A stretch of DNA of 8,991 nt from Thermoflexus sp035573655 (GCA_035573655.1 DATMAC010000106.1:1-8991); one strand, 5' to 3'; counted from the first letter of the stretch, positions 1 to 7,516 are shown. Notes: a model not told the origin generated them from the sequence alone. A program made the numbers and translations.

Positions 1-2975
1 CGCCAGGCCTGTTCCAGCGCCTCAATGGGGAGATGGATCCGTTCCGATCCATCCAGGCCGATCACCCGCAGAGACCCGTCGGCGGTTACCTCACCGATGC
101 GGGCGGCGGGGTGGCCAGCCATGAGGGCTTCGAAGGCGGGCGCATCCTCCGGCCGCACCTCAACCAGGAAACGGCCCATCGATTCGGAGAAGAGCACCTC
201 CTCATCGGCGTGGGCCAGCAGGGCGCCGGGGACACGACGTAGATCGATGGTGGCCCCCAGACGGCCGGCCAAGCACATCTCCGCCAGCGCCACTCCCAGC
301 CCGCCCTCGGAGAGATCGTGGCAGGCCTGGACCAGTCCGGCGGTGATGGCCTGATGAAGGGCGCGCATTCGATCCAGGGCTTGGGGGACGGGCTGGGGCG
401 GGCGATCGGTTTCCGGGGATGTTCCCGGAACGATCAGCCGATAATGGCTGCCGGCCAGCTCCGGCCGGGATTCGCCGATCAGATAGATGGCATCGCCCGG
501 CCGCTTGAAATCCATCGTGACCGTCCGTTGAAGGTCCGGCACGCGTCCCACGGCGGTGATCAGGAGCGTCCCCGGGATCGCGTGGGCTCGGCCTTCGGCA
601 TCCACATACACGTTATGCAGGCTGTCCTTACCGGAAATGAACGGCGCTCGGTAGGCCCGGGCGGCGTCGAAACATCCCTGGGCGCACCGAACCAACGCCC
701 CGAGCTGCTCCGGATCGCGGGGATCCCCCCAACAGAAGTTGTCCAGCAGGGCGACATAATCGGGGTCCGCTCCGACAGCGACCAGGTTGCGGAACGCCTC
801 GTCGATCGCTGCCCACGCCATCACATAGGGATCGTGCTCTCCGTAGAGCGGGGCCAGGCCGACGGCCAGGGCGATCCCGGCGATCGGGCCGTGAGAGGGC
901 AAGGTCTCCGGCGGCGCCAGGACCACCGCGTCGCTGGGGCCGTGGCTGGCCACGCCCACCAGGGGCTTGATCACTGTCGCCCCTTGCACCTCGTGATCGT
1001 AGCGGCGCAGGATGTCCTCCCGGCTCCGGATATTCGGATGGCTGAGCAGGGCAAGCAGGGCGCGGGCAGGACCCGGAGCGGGCGTTAAGGAACGGGAAGG
1101 CCGAGAAGGGGCGGGCGCCCATCGGGCTTCCAGGACCCGCTGGGGGCGTCCCTCATGGAGGAAAGCCATGCTCAGCTCCCCAACCAAGCGCCCGGCATAG
1201 AACAGCCGCAGCTGGCCGGTGGCCTCGAAGGTCCCGATGGCGGCAGCCTCCACGCCGTGGAGAGCGCAGAGGGCCTGGAACCGCGGCCAGTTCTCCGGGG
1301 GGATCGCGAGAACCATCCGCTCCTGGGATTCGCTGAGCCAGATCTCCCACGGACGTAGGCTTTGATCTTTCAGCGGAACCCGATCCAAGTGAACGGTGGC
1401 CCCCAGACGGCGGCCCATCTCGCCGACGGCCGAGGACAGCCCACCGGCGCCGCAGTCCGTGATCGCGTGGTAGAGCTGCTCGTCCCGCGCCTGCAGGATC
1501 ACCTCCGTCAGTTGTTTCTCCAGGATCGGATGGCCGATCTGGACCGCGCCGCGGGCGGCCGAGAGTTCCCCTTCGAGCGCGGCGCTGGAGAACGTGGCCC
1601 CGCCCAAGCCATCCCGTCCCGTCCGCCCGCCGATCACCACGATGAGATCGCCAGGCTGCGGCGAGGTCGGGTGGGCGCCGCGGGGGAGGAGCCCCAAGCA
1701 TCCGCAGAAGACGAGGGGGTTGGCCCGATACCCTGGGTGATAGAAAACCGCCCCACAAACCGTGGGGATGCCCATCTTGTTCCCGTAATCCTCGATGCCG
1801 TGGATCACGCCCTCGATGATCCGTCGGGGGTGCAGCGCCCCAGGAGGCAGCTCGGAGGCCGGGAGATCCGGCGGGCCGAAACACAGCACATCCAGGTTCG
1901 CGATCGGCCGGGCGCTGACCCCGAGGATGTCGCGGATCACGCCGCCTACGCCGGTGCTGGCCCCGCCGAAGGGCTCCACGGCCGAGGGATGGTTATGGGT
2001 TTCCACCTTGAGGGCCAGATCCCACCGTTCGTCGAAGGCGATGATGCCGGCGTTGTCGGTGAAGGCCGAGCGAACCCACGGGCGGCCGACCTGCTCCGTG
2101 GCGGCCTGGATGTAGGTGCGGAGCAGGCCATGGATCTCCATCGTTTGAGGGGGTGCATCCGGAGGGGCACCCGGCGCGGGCCCGGTATATCGGATGAAGG
2201 ATCGGAAAGTTTTGTGGGCGCAATGCTCGCTCCACGTCTGAGCTAGGGTCTCCAGCTCCACGTCGGTTGGATCCCGGCCCACATGGCGGAAGTAATCTTG
2301 GATGGCGCGCATCTCTTCAAGGTCGAGGGCCAAGCGGCGGCGTTCGCTGAGGGCGAGGAGCTCGGTTCCGTCGAGCTCCCGGATGGGAATGATCTCTACG
2401 GCCCGATCCGAGGGGGACGGCTCCAGAAAGGGCGGTGGAACCGCGCCGTCGATGGCGTAGCGTTGGATCACCGGGTTGCAGCAAACCTCGACCGCCAATC
2501 GGTGCAGATCGCCTTCGCTCAGATCCCCCCAAAGGAGGAAGCGCAAGCCCCAGGCCGCCTCCCGCACATCAAACCCTGCCACCCGGGCGGCCTGCAAGAG
2601 GCTTTCGGCGGCGGGATCGGTCACGCCGGGCCACCAGGTCACCTCGATCCAGTGGTGGGGGGCTCCGGCAGGCGGCGGAAGGGCGGAAGGATCTGGGAGC
2701 GGCAGGACGCGGAATTCCTCGAGGATCGGGTCGATCAACAAGAGGCGGCTCAGGCGCTCAACGTCGGGGTGAGGTAGGGAGGTTCTCAGGAAGCACAGGC
2801 GTTCCACACGGCAAGCCCGCAACCCGTTCAGACCGTGGGCGTGGGCCTCACGCACCAGCCGGCTGCCCTCCGGATCCTCGGGGGATTTACGTTGGATTTC
2901 GATGCGGAAGATCACCCGCTCCGGATCCGAGGGCAGCCGATGAATGCGATCGGCTGGGATAGCCTCCTGCTCCAT
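1..2975 (-). CDS. purL: Phosphoribosylformylglycinamidine synthase, tandem PurS-like domain fused to PurL (3' end cut by window)
   Basis: FGAM synthase catalyses the ATP- and glutamine-dependent conversion of FGAR to FGAM, the fourth step of de novo purine synthesis, in the cytosol. The frame is open for 991 codons from ATG 2975 to the left edge. Visible PurL motifs are TWSEHC (His251) in the linker region, the THNHP stretch (His327, Asn328, His329) followed by a glycine-rich PFGGASTGVGG segment, and SGKDS (residues 781-785) in the second AIRS-like half. The last visible residues (IEALEQAW) resemble the usual C-terminus of small PurL, so probably only 10-25 codons are missing. Residues about 18-185 precede the normal PurL start and read as two PurS-like halves; the second contains PGVTDP and NPVIQRY. 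No PurQ glutaminase domain is seen; it may lie beyond the edge. The start is supported by GGAG seven bases upstream. Confidence 0.95.
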   Translation of the reverse strand, partial: MEQEAIPADRIHRLPSDPERVIFRIEIQRKSPEDPEGSRLVREAHAHGLNGLRACRVERLCFLRTSLPHPDVERLSRLLLIDPILEEFRVLPLPDPSALPPPAGAPHHWIEVTWWPGVTDPAAESLLQAARVAGFDVREAAWGLRFLLWGDLSEGDLHRLAVEVCCNPVIQRYAIDGAVPPPFLEPSPSDRAVEIIPIRELDGTELLALSERRRLALDLEEMRAIQDYFRHVGRDPTDVELETLAQTWSEHCAHKTFRSFIRYTGPAPGAPPDAPPQTMEIHGLLRTYIQAATEQVGRPWVRSAFTDNAGIIAFDERWDLALKVETHNHPSAVEPFGGASTGVGGVIRDILGVSARPIANLDVLCFGPPDLPASELPPGALHPRRIIEGVIHGIEDYGNKMGIPTVCGAVFYHPGYRANPLVFCGCLGLLPRGAHPTSPQPGDLIVVIGGRTGRDGLGGATFSSAALEGELSAARGAVQIGHPILEKQLTEVILQARDEQLYHAITDCGAGGLSSAVGEMGRRLGATVHLDRVPLKDQSLRPWEIWLSESQERMVLAIPPENWPRFQALCALHGVEAAAIGTFEATGQLRLFYAGRLVGELSMAFLHEGRPQRVLEARWAPAPSRPSRSLTPAPGPARALLALLSHPNIRSREDILRRYDHEVQGATVIKPLVGVASHGPSDAVVLAPPETLPSHGPIAGIALAVGLAPLYGEHDPYVMAWAAIDEAFRNLVAVGADPDYVALLDNFCWGDPRDPEQLGALVRCAQGCFDAARAYRAPFISGKDSLHNVYVDAEGRAHAIPGTLLITAVGRVPDLQRTVTMDFKRPGDAIYLIGESRPELAGSHYRLIVPGTSPETDRPPQPVPQALDRMRALHQAITAGLVQACHDLSEGGLGVALAEMCLAGRLGATIDLRRVPGALLAHADEEVLFSESMGRFLVEVRPEDAPAFEALMAGHPAARIGEVTADGSLRVIGLDGSERIHLPIEALEQAW

Positions 2976-3145
2976 AGCGAGACTCCGCGCGTCTGTCCTC
3001 CGCGTGGTGAAATCATCCCACTTTTAGGCTCCTCCCCGGGGGGCTTCCGGGGAGGGCAGATCCTAGATCACGCCCCGGATGCGGTTGGTTGGGCGTCCGG
3101 GGCGAATATGAGGATGATCCTTCGATCTCCGTCCCCAAGGTGTTT
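2976..3145 (-). promoter_or_regulatory. Structured 5' leader of purL, candidate cis-regulatory RNA
   Basis: In the predicted mRNA leader, ATCATCC (3118-3112) can pair with GGATGAT (3018-3012). The two segments enclose two perfect 9-bp hairpins: CGCCCCGGA/TCCGGGGCG (3104-3096 with 3079-3071, 16-nt loop) and CCTCCCCGG/CCGGGGAGG (3055-3047 with 3039-3031, 7-nt loop). Together they would form a three-way junction ending about 36 nt before the start codon. Neither hairpin is followed by a U-run, so a simple terminator is unlikely. CCTCC at 3055-3051 could instead pair with GGAGG at 3001-2997, just upstream of the ribosome binding site. I do not recognise a purine, PRPP, ZTP or THF riboswitch consensus. 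Stable GC-rich hairpins can also arise by chance at this GC content. Confidence 0.4.
2983..2986 (-). promoter_or_regulatory. Ribosome binding site of purL
   Basis: GGAG on the minus strand lies seven bases before ATG 2975. It selects this ATG as the start. A stronger GGAGG at 3001-2997 is 21 bases away, too far to serve this codon directly. Confidence 0.6.
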
Positions 3146-3151
3146 GGTCTT

Positions 3152-3179
3152 ATTATAGAAAGCGGCTGGATGTTGTCAA
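3152..3179 (-). promoter_or_regulatory. Sigma-A promoter of purL
   Basis: On the minus strand a perfect -35 TTGACA (3179-3174) is followed after 16 bp by a perfect -10 TATAAT (3157-3152). Initiation is expected near 3145, which leaves a leader of about 170 nt before the purL ATG. It is the best promoter match in the window and makes purL independent of the kinase gene upstream on the same strand. Confidence 0.88.
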
Positions 3180-3210
3180 GAGCCCGCTGGGGCAAGGCTA
3201 ACCATTTGGG

Positions 3211-3258
3211 GTTTTCGGGGGCTGGGCGGGCAAAGGCCCCCCGCCAGCCCCAGAAAAC
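3211..3258. terminator. Long imperfect stem-loop, terminator-like on the plus strand
   Basis: GTTTTC (3211-3216) pairs with GAAAAC (3253-3258). Inside it GGGGCTGG (3218-3225) pairs with CCAGCCCC (3244-3251), and the stem continues through CGGG/CCCG with one bulged G. On the plus strand it is followed by ATTTTT (3259-3264), the layout of an intrinsic terminator, yet no plus-strand gene ends here. On the minus strand no T-run follows. It may block antisense transcription into the kinase gene or act as a general barrier between the two minus-strand units. Confidence 0.45.
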
Positions 3259-3264
3259 ATTTTT

Positions 3265-3307
3265 CCCCCTCCTCCCCACGGCCCCAAGGGCCGTGGGGAG
3301 GAGGGGG
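3265..3307. repeat. Perfect 20-bp palindrome, copy 1 of a dispersed repeat, at the 3' end of the kinase gene
   Basis: The left arm 3265-3284 and right arm 3288-3307 are perfectly complementary over 20 bp, with a 3-nt loop (CAA). It begins 12 bases past the kinase stop codon, the position of a terminator or 3'-protecting stem, but on the minus strand it is followed by AAAAATGTTTT rather than a direct T-run. A related palindrome lies at 6580-6627 and both copies are followed by GGGGCCATC (3304-3312 and 6635-6643). This suggests a REP-like dispersed element that may double as the kinase transcript terminator. Confidence 0.7.
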
Positions 3308-3319
3308 CCATCCCCCGAT

Positions 3320-6088
3320 TCATTTCAAGTGGGCCAGCGGTAGGACGAGGGCCACCTCGGTCCCCCGAGGGGACCTGGGACGCACGAGGAGCTTTCCCTC
3401 ATGGGCTTCCACCACCGCCCGAGCCACTGCTAACCCGATCCCCATGCCTGGGAACCGCCGCGTGGTCCCGCCCTCCACCTGATAGAACGGCTCCCCGATC
3501 CGGTCCAGGTGATCCGGAGGGATCCCAATTCCTTCATCCCGCACCCGGAGGACCACCTGGGCCTCTTCCAGCTCCAGAGCGATCTCGATCTTCCCGCCGC
3601 GGGGTGAGAACTTGGCGGCGTTATCCAGGATTTCACCGATCGCTCGGACCAGGCCCTCTGGATCCCCGATCAGCCACAGGTTTTGCGCAGGGAGTTGGAC
3701 CTCCACCTGATAGCGCCCAGGATCCAGCCGGGTCTGCCATCGGCTGAGCACATCCTCCACCAAGCGCCTCAAATCCAGTGGGATGCGCGCGATCTCTCCA
3801 GCGCGGACAGCCTGTAAGGTCAGGAGCAGCTCCACATAACGGCGCAATTCCTCCAGGCGCCCCCGGCTGACCGTGATCGCTTCCCGTTGCTCTGGGCTTA
3901 AGGGCCCGAAGGTTTCATCTCCCAGGAGCTCCAGGTAACCTAAGGCGACGGCCAGCGGGGTGCGCAGCTCGTGGGAGACGTTCTGGATCATCTCCTCCCG
4001 AAGCCGGAGGGTTTCGCTGAGGGCTTGATTCAGGGCGGCCAGCTCCTGGGCCTGGCGTCGCGTTCGCTCCAGCAGCTGAACGTTGTAGATCCCCGCTGCC
4101 AGCAGGTCAGAGATCCCTTGCAGTAAGTTCTGAGCTTCCGCGTCAAAGGTCCGTTGGGTGCGCCAAGCCACGTTCAGCACCCCCAGCTTTTCGCCGCGGA
4201 AGGATAAAGGGGTGGCCACCAGGCTCCGGATCCCATCGCGCTGAATGATCGCCCGCGCCTCCACATGGTAAGGGAAGTCTTCAAGCCGCTCCACCCACAC
4301 AGGCTTCTCTTGGAGGAACGCCTGAATCGTGATAGTGGGCTTCCTTTCCACTTGGGTCACATCCTGTTCCTTGAAATATGACACGTTCTCCTGGGAGAAG
4401 CCATATTGAGCGACTAGGCGCAAGCGAGCGGGATGCTCAGGATCTTGGAGGTAGATGCTGGCGGCGTCAGCGGGAAGATGATCCAGGATCTCCCTCAGGG
4501 CTCGATGGAGCAATGTCGAGAGATCGGATGCTCCCACCAGAGCCCGGGCGATTTGATAAAGCACGTGCAGACGGGCGGTCTGGGTCTGGAAGGATTGGAG
4601 AAGTTGGAGTCGTTTGACCACCGCCCCCAGTTCCCGCCCGATGGTCTCCATCAGGGCGATCTCATCCGAGTTCCACTCCCGGGGCACAGAAGTAGCGACG
4701 CTGAGGCCGCCGATTCGTTGCCCTTCGCGCACCGCGGGCACCGTCATAGAAGCCCGAATTCCGAAGCGGAGCATTTGATTCTGCATCGGCCTCAGCGGAT
4801 GCTCCGCCGGCAACGCAGCCCAGTCGTTGACCACCATGGCTTTGTGAAGCTCGAGCCCGGCCTCTCGGGCGGTGGCTGCGATCTGTAGGCCGAACTCCGC
4901 GGGCAGCCCATAGAGCGCGGCATGCCCTTCCAGCCAGATCCCTCCCATGGGAACCTGGAGGACCCTGCAGAGGCGGGCCAGTGCCCGATCCATCAGCTCC
5001 CGGAGGCTCTGGGCTTCGGTGGCCTCCTGAAGGATCGTATGCAATGCCTCCAGGTAGGAGGCCCGACGCTGGGTTTCAGCCAGCAACCGGGCTCGCTCGA
5101 TCGCACCAGCCACCTGAGCGGCGACGGTCTCGGCCAGTCGCATTTCCTCCACGGTGAAGACGCGGGGCCGGCGCACGCTGTCGATCCCCAAGGTGCCGAT
5201 CAGTCGAGTCCCCACGAGAAGAGGGACGATCACCAGAGAACGGATCCCCATTGCTTGCAATACCGGCCTCACCGGCCCCAGGATCGGATCTCCAGCCACG
5301 TCGGCGATGGCCAGCGGGCGGCGTTCCCGCAGGATCCATTCCATCGAGGGATTGCCATGGATCGGGATCGTCACACCCAACCCGGAGGGGGTTCTAATGG
5401 GGTTGTATTCGGCCACCACGCGGAGGTGATCACCGGATTCGGCCATCAAGGCGATCGCCCCGCGATCGCCTTGGAGCAAGGTCACCATTTCTTGGATGAT
5501 GCGGCTTAGGAGATCCTCCAGGGGGAGCGGCTCGTTGGCCAGTCGGGCGATCCGGCGCAGGAGCTCCAGGCGGTCGCGCTCCTCCCGAAGCTGATTGAGC
5601 GCCCACTGGTGTCCCATGATCGCCCCGCCAAGCCGGCCGATCATGGTCAGAGCCCATCGGGTCGGCTCATCCAGCCGGAAATCCGGCGGGACCAGAAGGT
5701 TGATTAGCCCATACGAACGACCCTGAAAACGCAGCGGGATGACGAGGTGGTCCTTTGATAGCCCGAGGGCTTCGAGGCGCTCGCAATGGATGATATGCAT
5801 CGCTTCGGTCAGCTGGCCCTCCTGTAACATGCGCTGACAACGGCATGGCGACCACCGCAGATGCGTTCGCTCTTCCGCTTCGAGCGCCTCCGGCGACCCG
5901 ACGGCAGCCACCACTCTGAACGAGCCCGTGGCCTCATCCTCCAGCCGCGTGATCCATCCGGTCGTTCCCCCAACCATCTTCAGGAGCGTTCGCAAGATCT
6001 CCTCAGAGATCGCAGAGGGATCGACAGAATCCAGGTGCTCCATCAATCGGATCAGCTCTGCGATCGTTTCTTGGATGTGCTGCCCCAT
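3320..6088 (-). CDS. Multi-GAF soluble sensor histidine kinase
   Basis: This 922-residue protein should autophosphorylate on His and pass the phosphate to a response regulator. No membrane segment or signal peptide is visible, so it is cytosolic. Four GAF-type sensor domains lie at about 20-160, 185-335, 355-495 and 520-680, joined by helical linkers. A short coiled coil leads to HisKA with NVSHELRTPL (His706), then HATPase_c with the N box EILDNAAKF (Asn823), G1 DEGIGIP (851-857), an F-box-like EPFYQ and G2 GMGIGLA (881-887). All catalytic motifs look intact. No REC domain is fused. GAF1 carries Cys82, Cys84 and Cys102, which could bind metal or sense redox. ATG 6088 is preferred because AGAGGA lies six bases upstream; an in-frame ATG at 6106 lacks such a site. 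The ligand is unknown and no partner gene is adjacent. Confidence 0.92.
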   Translation of the reverse strand: MGQHIQETIAELIRLMEHLDSVDPSAISEEILRTLLKMVGGTTGWITRLEDEATGSFRVVAAVGSPEALEAEERTHLRWSPCRCQRMLQEGQLTEAMHIIHCERLEALGLSKDHLVIPLRFQGRSYGLINLLVPPDFRLDEPTRWALTMIGRLGGAIMGHQWALNQLREERDRLELLRRIARLANEPLPLEDLLSRIIQEMVTLLQGDRGAIALMAESGDHLRVVAEYNPIRTPSGLGVTIPIHGNPSMEWILRERRPLAIADVAGDPILGPVRPVLQAMGIRSLVIVPLLVGTRLIGTLGIDSVRRPRVFTVEEMRLAETVAAQVAGAIERARLLAETQRRASYLEALHTILQEATEAQSLRELMDRALARLCRVLQVPMGGIWLEGHAALYGLPAEFGLQIAATAREAGLELHKAMVVNDWAALPAEHPLRPMQNQMLRFGIRASMTVPAVREGQRIGGLSVATSVPREWNSDEIALMETIGRELGAVVKRLQLLQSFQTQTARLHVLYQIARALVGASDLSTLLHRALREILDHLPADAASIYLQDPEHPARLRLVAQYGFSQENVSYFKEQDVTQVERKPTITIQAFLQEKPVWVERLEDFPYHVEARAIIQRDGIRSLVATPLSFRGEKLGVLNVAWRTQRTFDAEAQNLLQGISDLLAAGIYNVQLLERTRRQAQELAALNQALSETLRLREEMIQNVSHELRTPLAVALGYLELLGDETFGPLSPEQREAITVSRGRLEELRRYVELLLTLQAVRAGEIARIPLDLRRLVEDVLSRWQTRLDPGRYQVEVQLPAQNLWLIGDPEGLVRAIGEILDNAAKFSPRGGKIEIALELEEAQVVLRVRDEGIGIPPDHLDRIGEPFYQVEGGTTRRFPGMGIGLAVARAVVEAHEGKLLVRPRSPRGTEVALVLPLAHLK

Positions 6089-6094
6089 CGCTTG

Positions 6095-6100
6095 TCCTCT
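6095..6100 (-). promoter_or_regulatory. Ribosome binding site of the histidine kinase gene
   Basis: AGAGGA on the minus strand sits six bases before ATG 6088. It lies inside the possible N-terminal extension from ATG 6106, and so argues for the shorter protein. Confidence 0.6.
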
Positions 6101-6106
6101 GTGCAT

Positions 6107-6579
6107 TATTGAAACGACATTAGGTGCTTTAATATCAACCGAGCAAGATGGAGCCCAGGAATTGGGTTGAGCACACTTTGGCGCGAAGATGAAAAGGAGT
6201 GGATAAAAAACGAATAGAGCTTGTAAACCTGTATTGGATCAGGTCGCGTAAGCGGCTTGCTCCATAAAAAAGTTCCTGAACTACCTCTGCTCGCAACATA
6301 GCAGGTTGGGCAAACTACATGGGTCTTCTAGATCATCTGAGTGGTTTAATTATTTTAACCCAAGATATCGGGCCAGCCAATCCCCTAAGGGGATCTCCCA
6401 TAGCATTAGGGCCGGTTTAACGCCGTAACGTGAGCGTGAAAACCCCGCGGTCGGGCACAGCTTACAGAGGGACTTCCCACTGCGCCGAATTGGGAAAGCC
6501 AGCAGCCTGTTGGGAAGCCACGCGGGTCCTCCACCCAATGGTCATAACCGCAGGCGCCCGGCTCGCCCCCGAAATATCG
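6107..6579. other. Gene-poor intergenic stretch with an AT-rich left half
   Basis: No convincing gene is seen here. Bases 6107-6360 are much AT-richer than the surroundings (24 of 60 bases are G or C in 6181-6240). This stretch must hold the kinase promoter on the minus strand, but I find only weak hexamers, such as TTTACA followed 16 bp later by TATCCA around 6228-6201. Small dyads occur: AGTTC/GAACT at 6271-6282 and ATCCCC/GGGGAT around 6380-6394. From about 6420 to 6570 composition returns to GC-rich. The plus frame there reads like a decayed transposase C-terminus, which I cannot confirm. Confidence 0.6.
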
Positions 6580-6627
6580 TTTCTCCCCCCTCCCCACAGC
6601 CCTTTGGGCTGTGGGGAGGGGGAGAAA
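6580..6627. repeat. Palindrome, copy 2 of the dispersed repeat, upstream of yebC
   Basis: Arms 6586-6602 and 6606-6622 pair perfectly over 17 bp with a TTT loop. After one bulged C (6585), TTTCT (6580-6584) pairs with AGAAA (6623-6627), extending the stem to 22 bp. The core CTCCCCACAGCCC matches copy 1 (CTCCCCACGGCCC) with one change. The change is matched in the other arm (CTGTGGGG against CCGTGGGG), so pairing is kept. GGGGCCATC follows in both copies. It sits in the upstream region of yebC and is not obviously a terminator of any gene here. Confidence 0.7.
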
Positions 6628-6754
6628 GGGGGGTGGGGCCATCGGCCCGCACCATCCTATATCCTCAAAACAAACCTGGATGAAGCGCTATAAACTTATG
6701 ATAGAATTGCGATGGGGAGAGCCCTCGAACTTCCACCAGGAGGAGGGAATCTCA
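6628..6754 (+). promoter_or_regulatory. Upstream region of yebC with weak promoter elements
   Basis: Between the palindrome and the yebC start there are -10-like hexamers TATAAA (6689-6694), TATGAT (6697-6702) and TAGAAT (6702-6707), but none has a good -35 at normal spacing. A promoter is expected here because yebC opens the plus-strand unit; the exact site cannot be fixed by eye. A strong Shine-Dalgarno (AGGAGGAGGG, 6738-6747) ends the region. Confidence 0.35.
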
Positions 6755-7516
6755 ATGGCCGGACACAGCAAATGGGCGAACATCAAACACCGCAAGGCGG
6801 CCATGGATGCCAAGCGGGGCCAGCTCTTCAGCCGTCTGACCCGGGAGCTGATCGTCGCCGCCCGGGAGGGCGGACCGGATCCGGAGACGAACCTGCGCCT
6901 GCGGCTGGCGATCGAGCGGGCTCGGGCGGCCAACATGCCGAAGGAAAACATCGAGCGGGCCATCCGACGTGGGGCCGGTTTGGAGAAAGGGGCTGAGCAG
7001 TTTGAGGAGCTGCTTTATGAGGGCTACGGCCCTCACGGTGTGGCCATCATCGTGCGGGTGCTGACCGATAACCGGAACCGGACCGTGGCCGAGCTCCGGC
7101 GGATCTTCGCCCGCCACGGCGGCAGCCTCGCGGAATCCGGCGCGGTGATGTGGAATTTCGAGAAGAAAGGCTACATCGCCGTCCGTCCGGACGGCCATGA
7201 CCCGGAGAAGATCTTTGAGCTCGCCATCGAGGCCGGTGCGGAGGACGTGGAGATCAGCGAGGATCTGGTGGAGATCTACACCGCGCCGGAAGACCTCCAG
7301 GCGGTCCGCCAGGCCCTGATGCAGGCGGGGCTGACCATCGATAACGCCGAGTTGACCATGCGGCCTAAGACGAGGGTCACCCTGGAGGATCACGCGACCA
7401 TGTCGGTGATGTCGTTGGTGGACGCCTTGGAGGAGATGGATGACGTGCAGCAGGTTTATTCGAACCTCGAAATCTCCGATGAGTTGATCCGCAAATACGA
7501 GGCCCAGGCCGCCTGA
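6755..7516 (+). CDS. yebC: YebC/TACO1-family protein
   Basis: The family was long annotated as transcriptional regulators; later work links bacterial YebC and mitochondrial TACO1 to translation, including relief of ribosome stalling at proline-rich stretches. This protein has 253 residues, normal for the family. It opens with the signature MAGHSKWANIKHRKAAMDAKRG, followed by NLRLRLAIERARAANMPKENIERAIRRG. The central part contains YEGYGPHGVAIIVRVLTDNRNRT and GGSLAESGAVMWNFEKKG, typical of domain 2. ATG 6755 is chosen because it gives the family's conserved N-terminus and has AGGAGGAGGG seven bases upstream; the frame is open further upstream but that extension is not family-like. The stop codon overlaps the ruvC start (TGATG), implying translational coupling. 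Confidence 0.96.
   Translation: MAGHSKWANIKHRKAAMDAKRGQLFSRLTRELIVAAREGGPDPETNLRLRLAIERARAANMPKENIERAIRRGAGLEKGAEQFEELLYEGYGPHGVAIIVRVLTDNRNRTVAELRRIFARHGGSLAESGAVMWNFEKKGYIAVRPDGHDPEKIFELAIEAGAEDVEISEDLVEIYTAPEDLQAVRQALMQAGLTIDNAELTMRPKTRVTLEDHATMSVMSLVDALEEMDDVQQVYSNLEISDELIRKYEAQAA

Noticed and set aside
318..1088. 256-codon plus-strand open frame
   Set aside because: It lies antisense to the well-supported purL frame and has no recognisable domain; long shadow frames are expected opposite GC-rich genes.
1362..2246. 294-codon plus-strand open frame
   Set aside because: It is antisense to the conserved core of PurL, including the THNHP region, and shows only the composition of a shadow frame.
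4922..5509. 195-codon plus-strand open frame
   Set aside because: It is antisense to the second and third GAF domains of the kinase, with no domain of its own.
6089..6106. Kinase start at ATG 6106
   Set aside because: There is no ribosome binding site before it, while the ATG at 6088 has AGAGGA at good spacing. It adds only six residues.
6271..6282. AGTTC-CT-GAACT dyad as a LexA/SOS-type operator
   Set aside because: The spacing does not match an SOS box I know, and it is almost 500 bp upstream of yebC-ruvC.
6350..6693. Short open frames on both strands (6350-6538 and 6406-6642 minus; 6430-6693 plus)
   Set aside because: They overlap one another, run into the palindrome, lack ribosome binding sites and show no domain; at best the plus frame is a remnant.
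6611..6754. N-terminal extension of yebC to an upstream ATG
   Set aside because: The extension runs through the palindrome arm and is not family-like; the internal ATG 6755 gives the conserved N-terminus and has a strong Shine-Dalgarno.
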